DNA from: an uncultured Alphaproteobacteria bacterium
GTDB taxonomy: Bacteria > Pseudomonadota > Alphaproteobacteria > Rhodobacterales > Rhodobacteraceae
Assembly (NCBI GenBank): GCA_929200295.1
Contig: CAKMZE010000001.1
Span: 9,808-46,529 of the forward strand
Reading direction: 5' to 3'
Length of the DNA: 36,722 nt
In this document: piece after piece, positions 1-7,107 of the stretch
Layout of the letters: every line of letters begins with the position of its first letter
Numbering within the stretch: position 1 is the first letter of the stretch
Made by a program: the position numbers and the translations under genes
The notes under the pieces: model-generated
The model's database searches: none
The model's input: only the letters and a program-made list of their open reading frames with translations
Told to the model about the DNA's origin: nothing

Positions 1-957
1 GGGATAGGGGGCGGGCCCCCAGTCACAGTCAATCGCGTTAACGGCTTGGATGGCGCGCCAGGTGTTATCGGCGATCACCGCAACGCCGTCTTTGACGGGG
101 ACGATTTGTTGCACACCGCGCATGGTTTCTGCGGTGGATGCATCATAACTGTTTAGCGTGCCACGGCGAGGGTTTACCCGCACAGCGGCATGCACCATGC
201 CATCAATCTGTTGATCAATGCCGTAGGTGAGTGTCCCTGTAGATTTCGCAACGATGTCTGTGCGCTGCATTGGCTTACCGATTAGGCGCCACGTGCTTGG
301 GTCGCGAAGCGTCACCTCGGTCACGGGGGCAATATTTGCGGCATCCGCGGCGAGCTGTGTGTAAGCGATCTGTGTCCCATCGGGCAGCTCAACCGCGCCA
401 TTGGCGGTTTTCAGATTGGCAACGTCAACGCCTGCCTTTGCGGCGGCGGCTTGCTTAAGCGTTTCGCGTGCGACAGCGCCAGCGGTGCGGAGCTTGTCAA
501 ACGAGTCTGGCATTGAGGATGATCCACCCGTGCCTTGCATGCCCAGGACTTTTACAACGCCACCGGCGATGCGCCGGGCGACCTGCGCGCCTGTGCTTTC
601 GTCAAATGACATGAAAGGCACCATTTCTGCGGCAAGCGCTGTGTTGTAATAGGCGGCACTTGGCACACCAAAAGACAGTGTCACCTGATCTAGCTCAACA
701 TCCAGCTCTTCTGCGATGAGAGCGGCTTGCGAGGATTGTACGCCTTGCCCCTTATCTGCATGCGGCACAATCAGAGTGATCGCATCGCCCGTGATTTTGA
801 CAAAGGGGTTAAACGTCGCCTCACCATCCTGAAGATCGCTGAGAAGCGGGTTATCATGCGGGCGGCTGACGATGTAGCTGCCAAAGGCCACGCCACCAAT
901 AACGGCAGTAGACCCGATCAGAAAGGAGCGGCGTGTGATGGTGCGCAGGCGTCCCAT
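1..957 (-). CDS. Molybdopterin-binding large subunit of an isoquinoline 1-oxidoreductase-like hydroxylase (partial, 3' end outside window)
   Basis: Reading leftward from an ATG at 957, the frame stays open for 319 codons to the window edge, so only the N-terminal part is present. The N-terminus carries a twin-arginine-type signal (RRSFLIGS, residues 9-16) followed by a hydrophobic stretch, which suggests a periplasmic enzyme. The visible part resembles the N-terminal half of the IorB/xanthine dehydrogenase family (an 'IVPHADKGQGVQSS' segment near residue 58, then a 'GKPMQRTDIVAKSTGTLTYGID' type segment entering the catalytic domain). The family binds a molybdopterin cofactor and hydroxylates N-heterocycles or oxidises aldehydes. 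It starts 2 bases after the stop of the [2Fe-2S] subunit gene, so the two form an operon. The substrate cannot be told from the sequence. Confidence 0.85.
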   Translation of the reverse strand, partial: MGRLRTITRRSFLIGSTAVIGGVAFGSYIVSRPHDNPLLSDLQDGEATFNPFVKITGDAITLIVPHADKGQGVQSSQAALIAEELDVELDQVTLSFGVPSAAYYNTALAAEMVPFMSFDESTGAQVARRIAGGVVKVLGMQGTGGSSSMPDSFDKLRTAGAVARETLKQAAAAKAGVDVANLKTANGAVELPDGTQIAYTQLAADAANIAPVTEVTLRDPSTWRLIGKPMQRTDIVAKSTGTLTYGIDQQIDGMVHAAVRVNPRRGTLNSYDASTAETMRGVQQIVPVKDGVAVIADNTWRAIQAVNAIDCDWGPAPYP

Positions 958-959
958 GC

Positions 960-1421
960 TTATGTCTCCTTTAACGTTGCGGCGGCGGTTTTGATCGCGG
1001 CACGAATACGCGGGTAGGTGCCGCAGCGGCAAAGATTGCCGCTCATCACCATGTCGATATCGGTGTCGCTAGGGTCAGGGTTGTTATCGAGAAGCGATGC
1101 GGCTTGCATGATCTGCCCAGATTGGCAGTAGCCACATTGCGCGACCTGATGATTGACCCAAGCCTGCTGCACAGCATGCATCGCATCTGGTGTGCCTAAC
1201 CCCTCGACTGTGACAACATCAGCGCCATCGGCTGATCCGGCAGAAACCTGACAGCTGCGCACGGCCACCCCATCCATGTGAACAGTGCAAGCACCGCATT
1301 GCGCGATACCACAGCCATATTTGACGCCTGTTATGCCAAGCTCATCACGCAATACCCATAGCAGGGGCATGTCGTCTTCGACATCGACTGTATGAGATTG
1401 GCCGTTTACGGTAAGCTGCAT
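960..1421 (-). CDS. [2Fe-2S] small subunit of a molybdenum hydroxylase
   Basis: A protein of 153 residues with the two iron-sulfur sites of the xanthine dehydrogenase small-subunit family. The plant-ferredoxin-like site is C-G-I-A-Q-C-G-A-C plus a later Cys in 'VRSCQVS', and the four-helix-bundle site is CGYC followed by 'GNLCRCGTYPRI'. It passes electrons from the molybdenum subunit encoded just downstream. The ATG at 1421 is chosen because GGAG lies 7 bases upstream and the protein then begins MQLTVNGQ as in the family; a longer reading frame to 1487 would run through the operator and has no ribosome site. There is no signal peptide, so it is probably exported in complex with the Tat-signal-bearing large subunit. 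Confidence 0.92.
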   Translation of the reverse strand: MQLTVNGQSHTVDVEDDMPLLWVLRDELGITGVKYGCGIAQCGACTVHMDGVAVRSCQVSAGSADGADVVTVEGLGTPDAMHAVQQAWVNHQVAQCGYCQSGQIMQAASLLDNNPDPSDTDIDMVMSGNLCRCGTYPRIRAAIKTAAATLKET

Positions 1422-1443
1422 GGAGATGCTCCTAATATACCGA

Positions 1444-1468
1444 TGGACATTTTCGATAAATATGTCCA
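1444..1468. promoter_or_regulatory. Putative TetR operator in the divergent promoter
   Basis: An inverted repeat with perfect 7-base arms, TGGACAT (1444-1450) and ATGTCCA (1462-1468), around an 11-base AT-rich spacer that itself is partly symmetric. It lies in the 77-base space between the hydroxylase operon (start 1421) and the TetR gene (start 1499). Size, symmetry and position fit a TetR-family site that controls both directions. Confidence 0.65.
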
Positions 1469-1498
1469 AATTACTCACCAAGGTCAAGACGAAGATAT

Positions 1499-2071
1499 GT
1501 GAATGTGATGCAAGACGCCCGTGATCAATCTATACTTGCGGCAGCGATGCGGCAATTTTCGCGCTATGGCGTTGGTAAAACCACAATGCATGACATTGCC
1601 AAAGAGGCCGGCGTCGCGCGACAGACGCTTTATAATTTGTATCCCGGTAAAAACGAGATTTTGCGCGGTGCGGTGCGCATGTCTATTGCGCAGACGTTTT
1701 CCTTGACCGAGGCCGCATGGGAAACTGAAACAACATTAGACGGAAAGATCGAGCAGTTTTTTCTGCACGGCCCGCTGCATTGGTATGATGTGATCCAATC
1801 AACCCCGGATGTGGCCGAGCTGATTGATGGGATGAACGCTGTGGCTGCGGATGAATTGGCGCAAGCCCGGGCGAAATGGGGCGCGAAGTTTTCGAATTTG
1901 ATCACGGCGCATACGTCATACAAGGGCGATCATGACGCGCTTGGCGCCTATATTTATGCGATGGCTTTGAATGCGAAATATGGCGCCCCAGACCGGGAAA
2001 CCGTTATGTCGCGGCTTGCTCTTTTGAAAGCATCGGTGCTGGCTTTGACCGCATCAGAAATTAAGGATTGA
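1499..2071 (+). CDS. TetR/AcrR-family transcriptional regulator
   Basis: A 190-residue protein with a typical TetR N-terminal helix-turn-helix at about residues 10-58 (ILAAAMRQFSRYGVGKTTMHDIAKEAGVARQTLYNLYPGK), followed by a helical ligand-binding part without recognisable family signature. The start is uncertain: GTG at 1499, GTG at 1505 and ATG at 1508 are in frame, and only the first has a purine-rich stretch (GAAG at 1491-1494) at a suitable distance. The gene is divergent from the molybdenum hydroxylase genes with a palindrome between them, so it most likely represses them and itself. The ligand is unknown, possibly the hydroxylase substrate. Confidence 0.85.
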   Translation: MNVMQDARDQSILAAAMRQFSRYGVGKTTMHDIAKEAGVARQTLYNLYPGKNEILRGAVRMSIAQTFSLTEAAWETETTLDGKIEQFFLHGPLHWYDVIQSTPDVAELIDGMNAVAADELAQARAKWGAKFSNLITAHTSYKGDHDALGAYIYAMALNAKYGAPDRETVMSRLALLKASVLALTASEIKD

Positions 2072-2112
2072 TTAAGGATTGACGCATATTTCGCATTAAG
2101 ATGGTGAATTAT

Positions 2113-2148
2113 GCGGGAATTGTATGTATCTTTGCTAGATTTGTATTT
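2113..2148 (+). promoter_or_regulatory. Direct repeat, possible AraC-type activator site
   Basis: Two related 15-base copies at 2113-2127 and 2134-2148 match at 11 positions and share TTGTAT, starting at 2120 and 2141. The 21-base period equals two helical turns, the usual spacing of half sites bound by AraC/XylS regulators. The repeat lies about 75 bases upstream of the binding-protein gene of the polyol operon, which encodes such a regulator. Binding is inferred, not shown. Confidence 0.4.
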
Positions 2149-2221
2149 GCGCGAGGTGCACTGTATATTCCACTTTAACTGCACAGACGAAAACGAATCT
2201 GTGATTTCTGGGAGGAATAAC

Positions 2222-3505
2222 ATGAAATCTCTACGTAACACGGCACTCGGCCTTGCGCTTGGTGTTGTAGGTGCTTCTGCTGCATCAGCAGAATCGCTGA
2301 CAATTGCGATCGTGAACAACGGTCACATGATCAACATGCAATCAGTTGCAGAAGCTTACACCGCAGAGACAGGTGTTGAGCTGAACTGGGTTGCACTGGA
2401 AGAAGGCGTTCTGCGCGAGCAGGTTACTTCTGACACAGCAACTGGTGGTGGTCAGTACGACATCATCAACATCGGCATGCAAGAAGCTCCAATCTGGGGT
2501 GCTGCTGGTTGGATCGAGCCACTTGAGTTCGGTGCTGATTACGACGTCAACGACATTCTGCCAGCGATGCGCGCAGGTCTGAGCCATGAGGGCACGCTTT
2601 ATGCAGCGCCTTTCTATGGTGAGTCATCAATGGTTATGTACCGCAAGGATCTTACAGATGCTGCTGGTGTCACAATCAAAGACAACGACAGCTGGGCACG
2701 CGTTATGCAAGCTGCTGCTGCAATGCACGACCCTGACAACGGCGTATACGGTGCATGTCTCCGTGGTAAGCCAGGCTGGGGTGACAACATGGCGTTCATC
2801 ACAACTGTTGTGAACTCTTTCGGTGGCGCATGGTTTGACGCAGACGGCCGTCCTCAGTTGGACAGCCCAATGTGGAACCAGGCTGTTAACTTCTACGTTG
2901 ACCTGCTTGGCAACTACGGCCCTCCAGGCTCAGAAGGCAACTCATTCAACGAGATCCTCGCGCTTTACAACGAAGACAAGTGTGGTCTTTGGATTGATGC
3001 GACAATTGCTGCGTCATTCCTTGAGAATGACAATGTTGCATACGCTCAGTCACCAAATGCTGGTGTTGCTGCTGGTGCAAACTGGTTGTGGGCATGGGCA
3101 ATGGCCGTACCTGCAGGTTCACCTAACTCAGAAGCCGCTATGGACTTCATCGAGTGGGCGACATCTAAAGAGTACGTTCAGGCTGTAGGTAACCACCCTG
3201 ATTTCGGTTGGGGTTCTGTTCCAACTGGTCAGCGTGCATCTACATACGCAATCCCTGAGTTCAAAGCTGCTGCTGGCTTCGCTGCCGCTGAAATGGCTGC
3301 AATCGATTCTGCTGCACCAGCTGCATCAGACATCAAGCCATACGTAGGCGTTCAGTTCGCTGCGATCCCAGAATTCCCAGAGGTCGGCTCAGCCGTTGCT
3401 CAGGAAATGGCTGCGGCACTTTCAGGTGCAAAATCTGTTGAAGACGCATTGGCCGCTGCACAAGCAGCTGCAGATGCAATCATGTCAGAAGCTGGTTACT
3501 ACTAA
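2222..3505 (+). CDS. smoE: Polyol (sorbitol/mannitol) ABC transporter periplasmic binding protein
   Basis: A 427-residue family 1 extracellular solute-binding protein, the first gene of the polyol operon. Residues 1-23 are a signal peptide ending in ASA before ESLTIAIVNNGHM. The mature part resembles SmoE/MtlE polyol-binding proteins ('QYDIINIGMQEAPIWGAAGWIEPL', 'WLWAWAMAVPAGSPN'). The start at 2222 follows a strong GGGAGGA at 2210-2216; an in-frame extension to 2111 would run through the promoter region. Codon choice is unusual against the flanking genes, rich in GCT, GGT, AAC, GAC and TTC, as expected for strong expression. A hairpin terminator follows directly, then the permease genes. Confidence 0.93.
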   Translation: MKSLRNTALGLALGVVGASAASAESLTIAIVNNGHMINMQSVAEAYTAETGVELNWVALEEGVLREQVTSDTATGGGQYDIINIGMQEAPIWGAAGWIEPLEFGADYDVNDILPAMRAGLSHEGTLYAAPFYGESSMVMYRKDLTDAAGVTIKDNDSWARVMQAAAAMHDPDNGVYGACLRGKPGWGDNMAFITTVVNSFGGAWFDADGRPQLDSPMWNQAVNFYVDLLGNYGPPGSEGNSFNEILALYNEDKCGLWIDATIAASFLENDNVAYAQSPNAGVAAGANWLWAWAMAVPAGSPNSEAAMDFIEWATSKEYVQAVGNHPDFGWGSVPTGQRASTYAIPEFKAAAGFAAAEMAAIDSAAPAASDIKPYVGVQFAAIPEFPEVGSAVAQEMAAALSGAKSVEDALAAAQAAADAIMSEAGYY

Positions 3506-3527
3506 TCGGTCTTACGACATAAAATTT

Positions 3528-3558
3528 CCCGGCAGGTCATCAGGCCTGCCGGGTCTTT
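3528..3558 (+). terminator. Hairpin after the binding-protein gene (partial terminator)
   Basis: A 9-base-pair GC-rich stem, CCCGGCAGG (3528-3536) and CCTGCCGGG (3545-3553), with an 8-base loop, followed by TCTTTT. It sits between smoE and smoF in the same operon, where such a structure usually lets only part of the transcripts continue and stabilises the upstream message. Confidence 0.75.
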
Positions 3559-3660
3559 TCCCGAGATAATTAATATGATCATGTGATCATTACCGTCTTG
3601 GGTCGCTGCCCATTCGCCACGTTTACGAAGATCACCGCCTTGCAAGAGGGTTCGAAAGTT

Positions 3661-4602
3661 ATGTCAAAAAGAACGCTACCTCGCCTGCTTCAAACACCAG
3701 CTGTCATTTTGCTGCTGATTTGGATGCTGGTCCCTCTGAGCATGACGCTGTACTTTTCATTCATTCGCTATGTGCTTAATAACTTGCGCCGCCCTGAATG
3801 GACCACGCCTAGCTTTAGCAATTGGCGCGGCTTTGGGAATTACGAATACGTTTTGTACAAGGCCAAGGACTTTTGGTTCGCGGTAAATAACAGTCTCTTT
3901 ATTGTTTGTAGCATTATTATCCTCACGGTTATTCTTGGCCTCGCCATCGCGATGCTGGTAAACCGGACGTTCCCAGGACGCGGCATTGTTCGGGTGCTTT
4001 TGATTTCTCCGTTCTTTGTCATGCCTGCGGTGAACGCGGTTTTGTGGATCAATATGATCTTAGATCCTGTGCTTGGCCTGAATGGTATCGCAGTTGTTGG
4101 GATCAACGAGCTTATCGCCGGGCTGCGCGATTTCCCGGTTCTTGGGGCGTTCTTTTCGCTCTGGCCAGAGCTAACGCCGATCTCATTCCGGGCCACGCAG
4201 ACGTCCGCTTATGCCGTGATCATTATGGTCACCTGGCAGTGGACACCATTTGCGGTGCTGATCTTTATGACCTCTCTTCAGTCCGAAGATGAGCAGCAAA
4301 AAGAGGCGGCTATTCTTGATGGCGCTGGCGCATGGTCGCAATTTCGCAATCTGACATTGCCGCATTTGGCGCGCCCGATCTCAATCGTTGTGATGATCCA
4401 AGCGATCCTGCATCTGTCGCTATATGCTGAGATTGAGATCGTCAGCCGTGGTAACGGCAACAAAAACTTGCCCTATCTGATTGGGGAATTCACCACGAAT
4501 AATATTGGCGCAGCAAGTGCCGCCGGTATCTTTGCAGTTATCCTTGCTAACATCGTCGCAATCTTTTTGCTGCGCATGGTTGGCAAGAGCTTGATGGATT
4601 AG
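3661..4602 (+). CDS. smoF: Polyol ABC transporter permease, first subunit
   Basis: A 313-residue inner-membrane protein with about six hydrophobic segments, the first at about residues 14-34. The permease loop that docks the ATPase is visible near residues 215-234 (EAAILDGAGAWSQF followed by LPHL), as in MalF-type binding-protein-dependent permeases. The ATG at 3661 is preferred over an upstream GTG at 3583 because the protein then starts MSKRTLPRLL just before the first membrane helix; a GAGGG lies about 11 bases upstream. It pairs with the second permease gene 10 bases downstream and with the ATPase at the operon end to import sorbitol or mannitol. The specificity rests on the neighbouring dehydrogenases. 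Confidence 0.92.
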   Translation: MSKRTLPRLLQTPAVILLLIWMLVPLSMTLYFSFIRYVLNNLRRPEWTTPSFSNWRGFGNYEYVLYKAKDFWFAVNNSLFIVCSIIILTVILGLAIAMLVNRTFPGRGIVRVLLISPFFVMPAVNAVLWINMILDPVLGLNGIAVVGINELIAGLRDFPVLGAFFSLWPELTPISFRATQTSAYAVIIMVTWQWTPFAVLIFMTSLQSEDEQQKEAAILDGAGAWSQFRNLTLPHLARPISIVVMIQAILHLSLYAEIEIVSRGNGNKNLPYLIGEFTTNNIGAASAAGIFAVILANIVAIFLLRMVGKSLMD

Positions 4603-4612
4603 GACCAAACAC

Positions 4613-5449
4613 ATGGCGGCAGTGACCGAACAATCAAGATTTGGCCAGGTGATATGGCCTGTCATCGCGTGGATCGTGGCGTTGATCTTTTTCTTTCCGA
4701 TTTTTTGGATGGTTTTTACCAGCTTCAAAACGGATGCAGATGCTGTGAAGCCTGAACATCTGTTCTTCTTTACGCCGACGCTCGAGAATTACACCAATAT
4801 GACGGAAAACTATGACTATTGGCGCTTTGCGATCAATTCGGTAATCACATCCACCTTTGCGACGGCGTTTTCATTGTTCGTTGGGGTGCCCGCAGCCTAT
4901 GCGATGTCATTTACCCCCAGCCGCCATACCAAGGATATCTTGCTCTGGATGCTCTCGACCAAGATGCTGCCAGCGGCGGCGGTTCTCTACCCAATGACGT
5001 TCTTGACCAAGAATTTTCTGAACATCTACGATACGCATTTCCTTGTGATTTTGGTGCTGTGCTTGGTGAACCTACCAATCGTGATTTGGATGCTCTTTAC
5101 ATACTTCAAAGAGATCCCAAAAGAGATCATCGAAGCGGGCAAGATGGACGGTGTCAGCACATGGGGTGAGATTAAGGATATCCTGATCCCATTGGCGTGG
5201 GGTGGGGTCGCGTCTACCGCGCTCTTGTGCTTTATCTTCTGCTGGAACGAGGCGTATTGGACCGTGCGTCTGACAACGACAGATGCCGCGACTTTGTCAA
5301 AGCTGATCGAAGGCAACCGTGCGCCTGAGGGCCTGTTCTTTGGTCGCTTGTCTGCGGTGTCGACCGCTGCGGTTGGACCGATTGTTGTCTTGGGGTGGTT
5401 CTGTCAAAAGCAGCTTGTTCAGGGTCTTACATTCGGAGCGGTCAAGTGA
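4613..5449 (+). CDS. smoG: Polyol ABC transporter permease, second subunit
   Basis: A 278-residue MalG-type permease with about six membrane segments, the first at about residues 14-36 (VIWPVIAWIVALIFFFPIF). The ATPase-docking loop is E-A-G-K-M-D-G at residues 174-180, followed by the typical G and LIP residues. It starts 10 bases after smoF. Its stop overlaps the start of the downstream dehydrogenase gene by 4 bases (GTGA), which indicates translational coupling. Confidence 0.93.
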   Translation: MAAVTEQSRFGQVIWPVIAWIVALIFFFPIFWMVFTSFKTDADAVKPEHLFFFTPTLENYTNMTENYDYWRFAINSVITSTFATAFSLFVGVPAAYAMSFTPSRHTKDILLWMLSTKMLPAAAVLYPMTFLTKNFLNIYDTHFLVILVLCLVNLPIVIWMLFTYFKEIPKEIIEAGKMDGVSTWGEIKDILIPLAWGGVASTALLCFIFCWNEAYWTVRLTTTDAATLSKLIEGNRAPEGLFFGRLSAVSTAAVGPIVVLGWFCQKQLVQGLTFGAVK

Positions 5450-6210
5450 CACTGAACGCGGCACCAACAGATTTGACGGGCAAAACTGTCTTAGTCACCG
5501 GTGCCGCTGGGGGTATTGGCCAAAGTGCTGTGGCGCATTTCGCAGCCCTTGGGGCTACTGTTTATGCCACGGATATTGCCGCCGATTTTTCAGGACCTGC
5601 AACATATCAACAGTTTGATTTGCTGGATGATGATGGGCTAAGTGCCTGTGTTGACTGGATCAGCGAAATCGCACCTGATATCCTGTTTAATAACGCCGCC
5701 ATCTTTGACATGGGAAGCATATTAGACGGCGGCGATCTAGCGCAGATGGACCGGTTGTTTGGGGTGAATGTGCGCGGGTTCTACGCTGTGATGCAGGCTA
5801 CGGCAAAAGCAATGGTCGCCAAAGCATCGCCCGGCTCAATCATTAATCTTGCTTCACAAGCTGGCCACCGTGGTGAGGCGCTTGTTGCGCATTACTGTGC
5901 AACCAAGGCGGCCGTTATCAGCTACACGCAATCGGCGGCGCTCGCTTTGGCGCCACATAATATCCGGGTTAACGCCATCAGCCCCGGTGTGATCGACACA
6001 CCGATGTGGGAAACGGTTGATGCGCTTTTTGCCAAGTTTGAAAACAAAGCCCCCGGCCAGAAAAAACGCGAAGTTGGCCGCGCAGTTCCGCTTGGCGCTA
6101 TGGGTACGCCAGATGATGTGGCGCGGGCTGCGGTGTTTCTTGCCTCTGATCAATCCGCCTACATGACGGCGCAAACCATCGGTGTCGATGGTGGAAATGT
6201 GCTGAGGTAA
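5446..6210 (+). CDS. smoS: Short-chain dehydrogenase, sorbitol (L-iditol) 2-dehydrogenase type
   Basis: A 254-residue classical SDR. The cofactor motif TGAAGGIG is at 18-25, NNAA at 82-85, and the catalytic Ser137, Tyr150 and Lys154 (YCATK) are all present; the C-terminus ends in the usual VDGGN. The segment SQAGHRGEALVAHYCATKAA closely recalls SmoS of Rhodobacter, the D-sorbitol dehydrogenase that yields fructose. The start is GTG at 5446, within the smoG stop; the longer frame to 5395 lies inside smoG. A role as polyol dehydrogenase is well supported by context, while exact substrate (sorbitol, galactitol or related) is inferred. Confidence 0.88.
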   Translation: MTLNAAPTDLTGKTVLVTGAAGGIGQSAVAHFAALGATVYATDIAADFSGPATYQQFDLLDDDGLSACVDWISEIAPDILFNNAAIFDMGSILDGGDLAQMDRLFGVNVRGFYAVMQATAKAMVAKASPGSIINLASQAGHRGEALVAHYCATKAAVISYTQSAALALAPHNIRVNAISPGVIDTPMWETVDALFAKFENKAPGQKKREVGRAVPLGAMGTPDDVARAAVFLASDQSAYMTAQTIGVDGGNVLR

Positions 6211-6213
6211 CCC

Positions 6214-7107
6214 ATGTCAATTATCGCCCCAGAAATTGAAATGGTTGACCGTAGCACACGGTCTATTCGTTATCTCGAGCACGGCTGGCCCACAGATCTT
6301 TGTCGCTGGCACGCACATGAAGAATACGAGCTGCATTTGATCGTGGAAACACGCGGTAAGGCGTTTGTTGGCGATTACATCGGTGATTTCAAAGCGGGAG
6401 ATCTGTTTATGACGGGGCCCAATCTGCCGCACAATTGGGTGACAGACCATGTGTGGACGACGCCTGTGGATGTGCGTGATATGCTTGTGCAATTCAGCCA
6501 TGAAAGCGTTGAAAAGCTCGCCCATGGGTTCCCTGAGTTTTCACAGGTTCTAGGGCTTTTGAACCTCGCGCAATCGGGCATTGTGTTTGAGGGGTTTAAC
6601 CCAACATTCGCACGCGGGCATATGGAAGCGATCCGTGATAACAAGGGCGCAGAGCGTATCCTTGCCTTTATCCGGTTTCTCGTGCGCTTAAACGAGCACG
6701 CTGAAAAGAAGGTTCTATCAGCGGCCAAACTGGTTCAGCTCAAGGGTGGCAATAAGCAAGCCCGGATCGCAGATGTCGTGGACTATGTGGTTAAGAATTT
6801 CAAAGAAGATATCTCGGTGACGCAGGCCTCAGAAATGGCTGGCATGACCCAAGTGACATTTGGCCGGAATTTCCAGGCTGTAACAGGCCACGGTTTTGTA
6901 GAGTTTCTTAATCGTATTCGGATAGGGCAGGCCTGTGGAATGTTATATGCGTCTGACGATCAAATTACATATATCTCGCAAGAAGCGGGTTTTAAAAATC
7001 TGGCAAATTTCAACCGCCATTTTCTGAAAATCAAGGGCATGACCCCCTCTGAATATCGCGAAACAGCCCGCAAAGATCTTGCGCCTACGCTTGAGGCAGC
7101 GTCATGA
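6214..7107 (+). CDS. AraC-family regulator of the polyol operon
   Basis: A 297-residue protein with an N-terminal cupin-like sensing domain ('CRWHAHEEYELHLIVE' and 'AGDLFMTGPNLPHNW', about residues 30-75) and a C-terminal AraC double helix-turn-helix at about 187-285, with 'ISQEAGFKNLANFNRHFLKIKG' and 'TPSEYRE' as in the family. It follows the SDR gene by 3 bases and overlaps the mannitol dehydrogenase start by 4 bases, so it is made from the operon it probably activates. It resembles MtlR-type polyol activators. The direct repeat at 2113-2148 is a candidate target. Confidence 0.88.
   Translation: MSIIAPEIEMVDRSTRSIRYLEHGWPTDLCRWHAHEEYELHLIVETRGKAFVGDYIGDFKAGDLFMTGPNLPHNWVTDHVWTTPVDVRDMLVQFSHESVEKLAHGFPEFSQVLGLLNLAQSGIVFEGFNPTFARGHMEAIRDNKGAERILAFIRFLVRLNEHAEKKVLSAAKLVQLKGGNKQARIADVVDYVVKNFKEDISVTQASEMAGMTQVTFGRNFQAVTGHGFVEFLNRIRIGQACGMLYASDDQITYISQEAGFKNLANFNRHFLKIKGMTPSEYRETARKDLAPTLEAAS

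Noticed and set aside
7..20. GGGGGC-GG-GCCCCC palindrome at the window start, similar to the core of the REP-like hairpin.
   Set aside because: It lies in the coding frame of the hydroxylase large subunit, where it encodes a plausible family segment (DWGPAP), and the conserved repeat head is missing.
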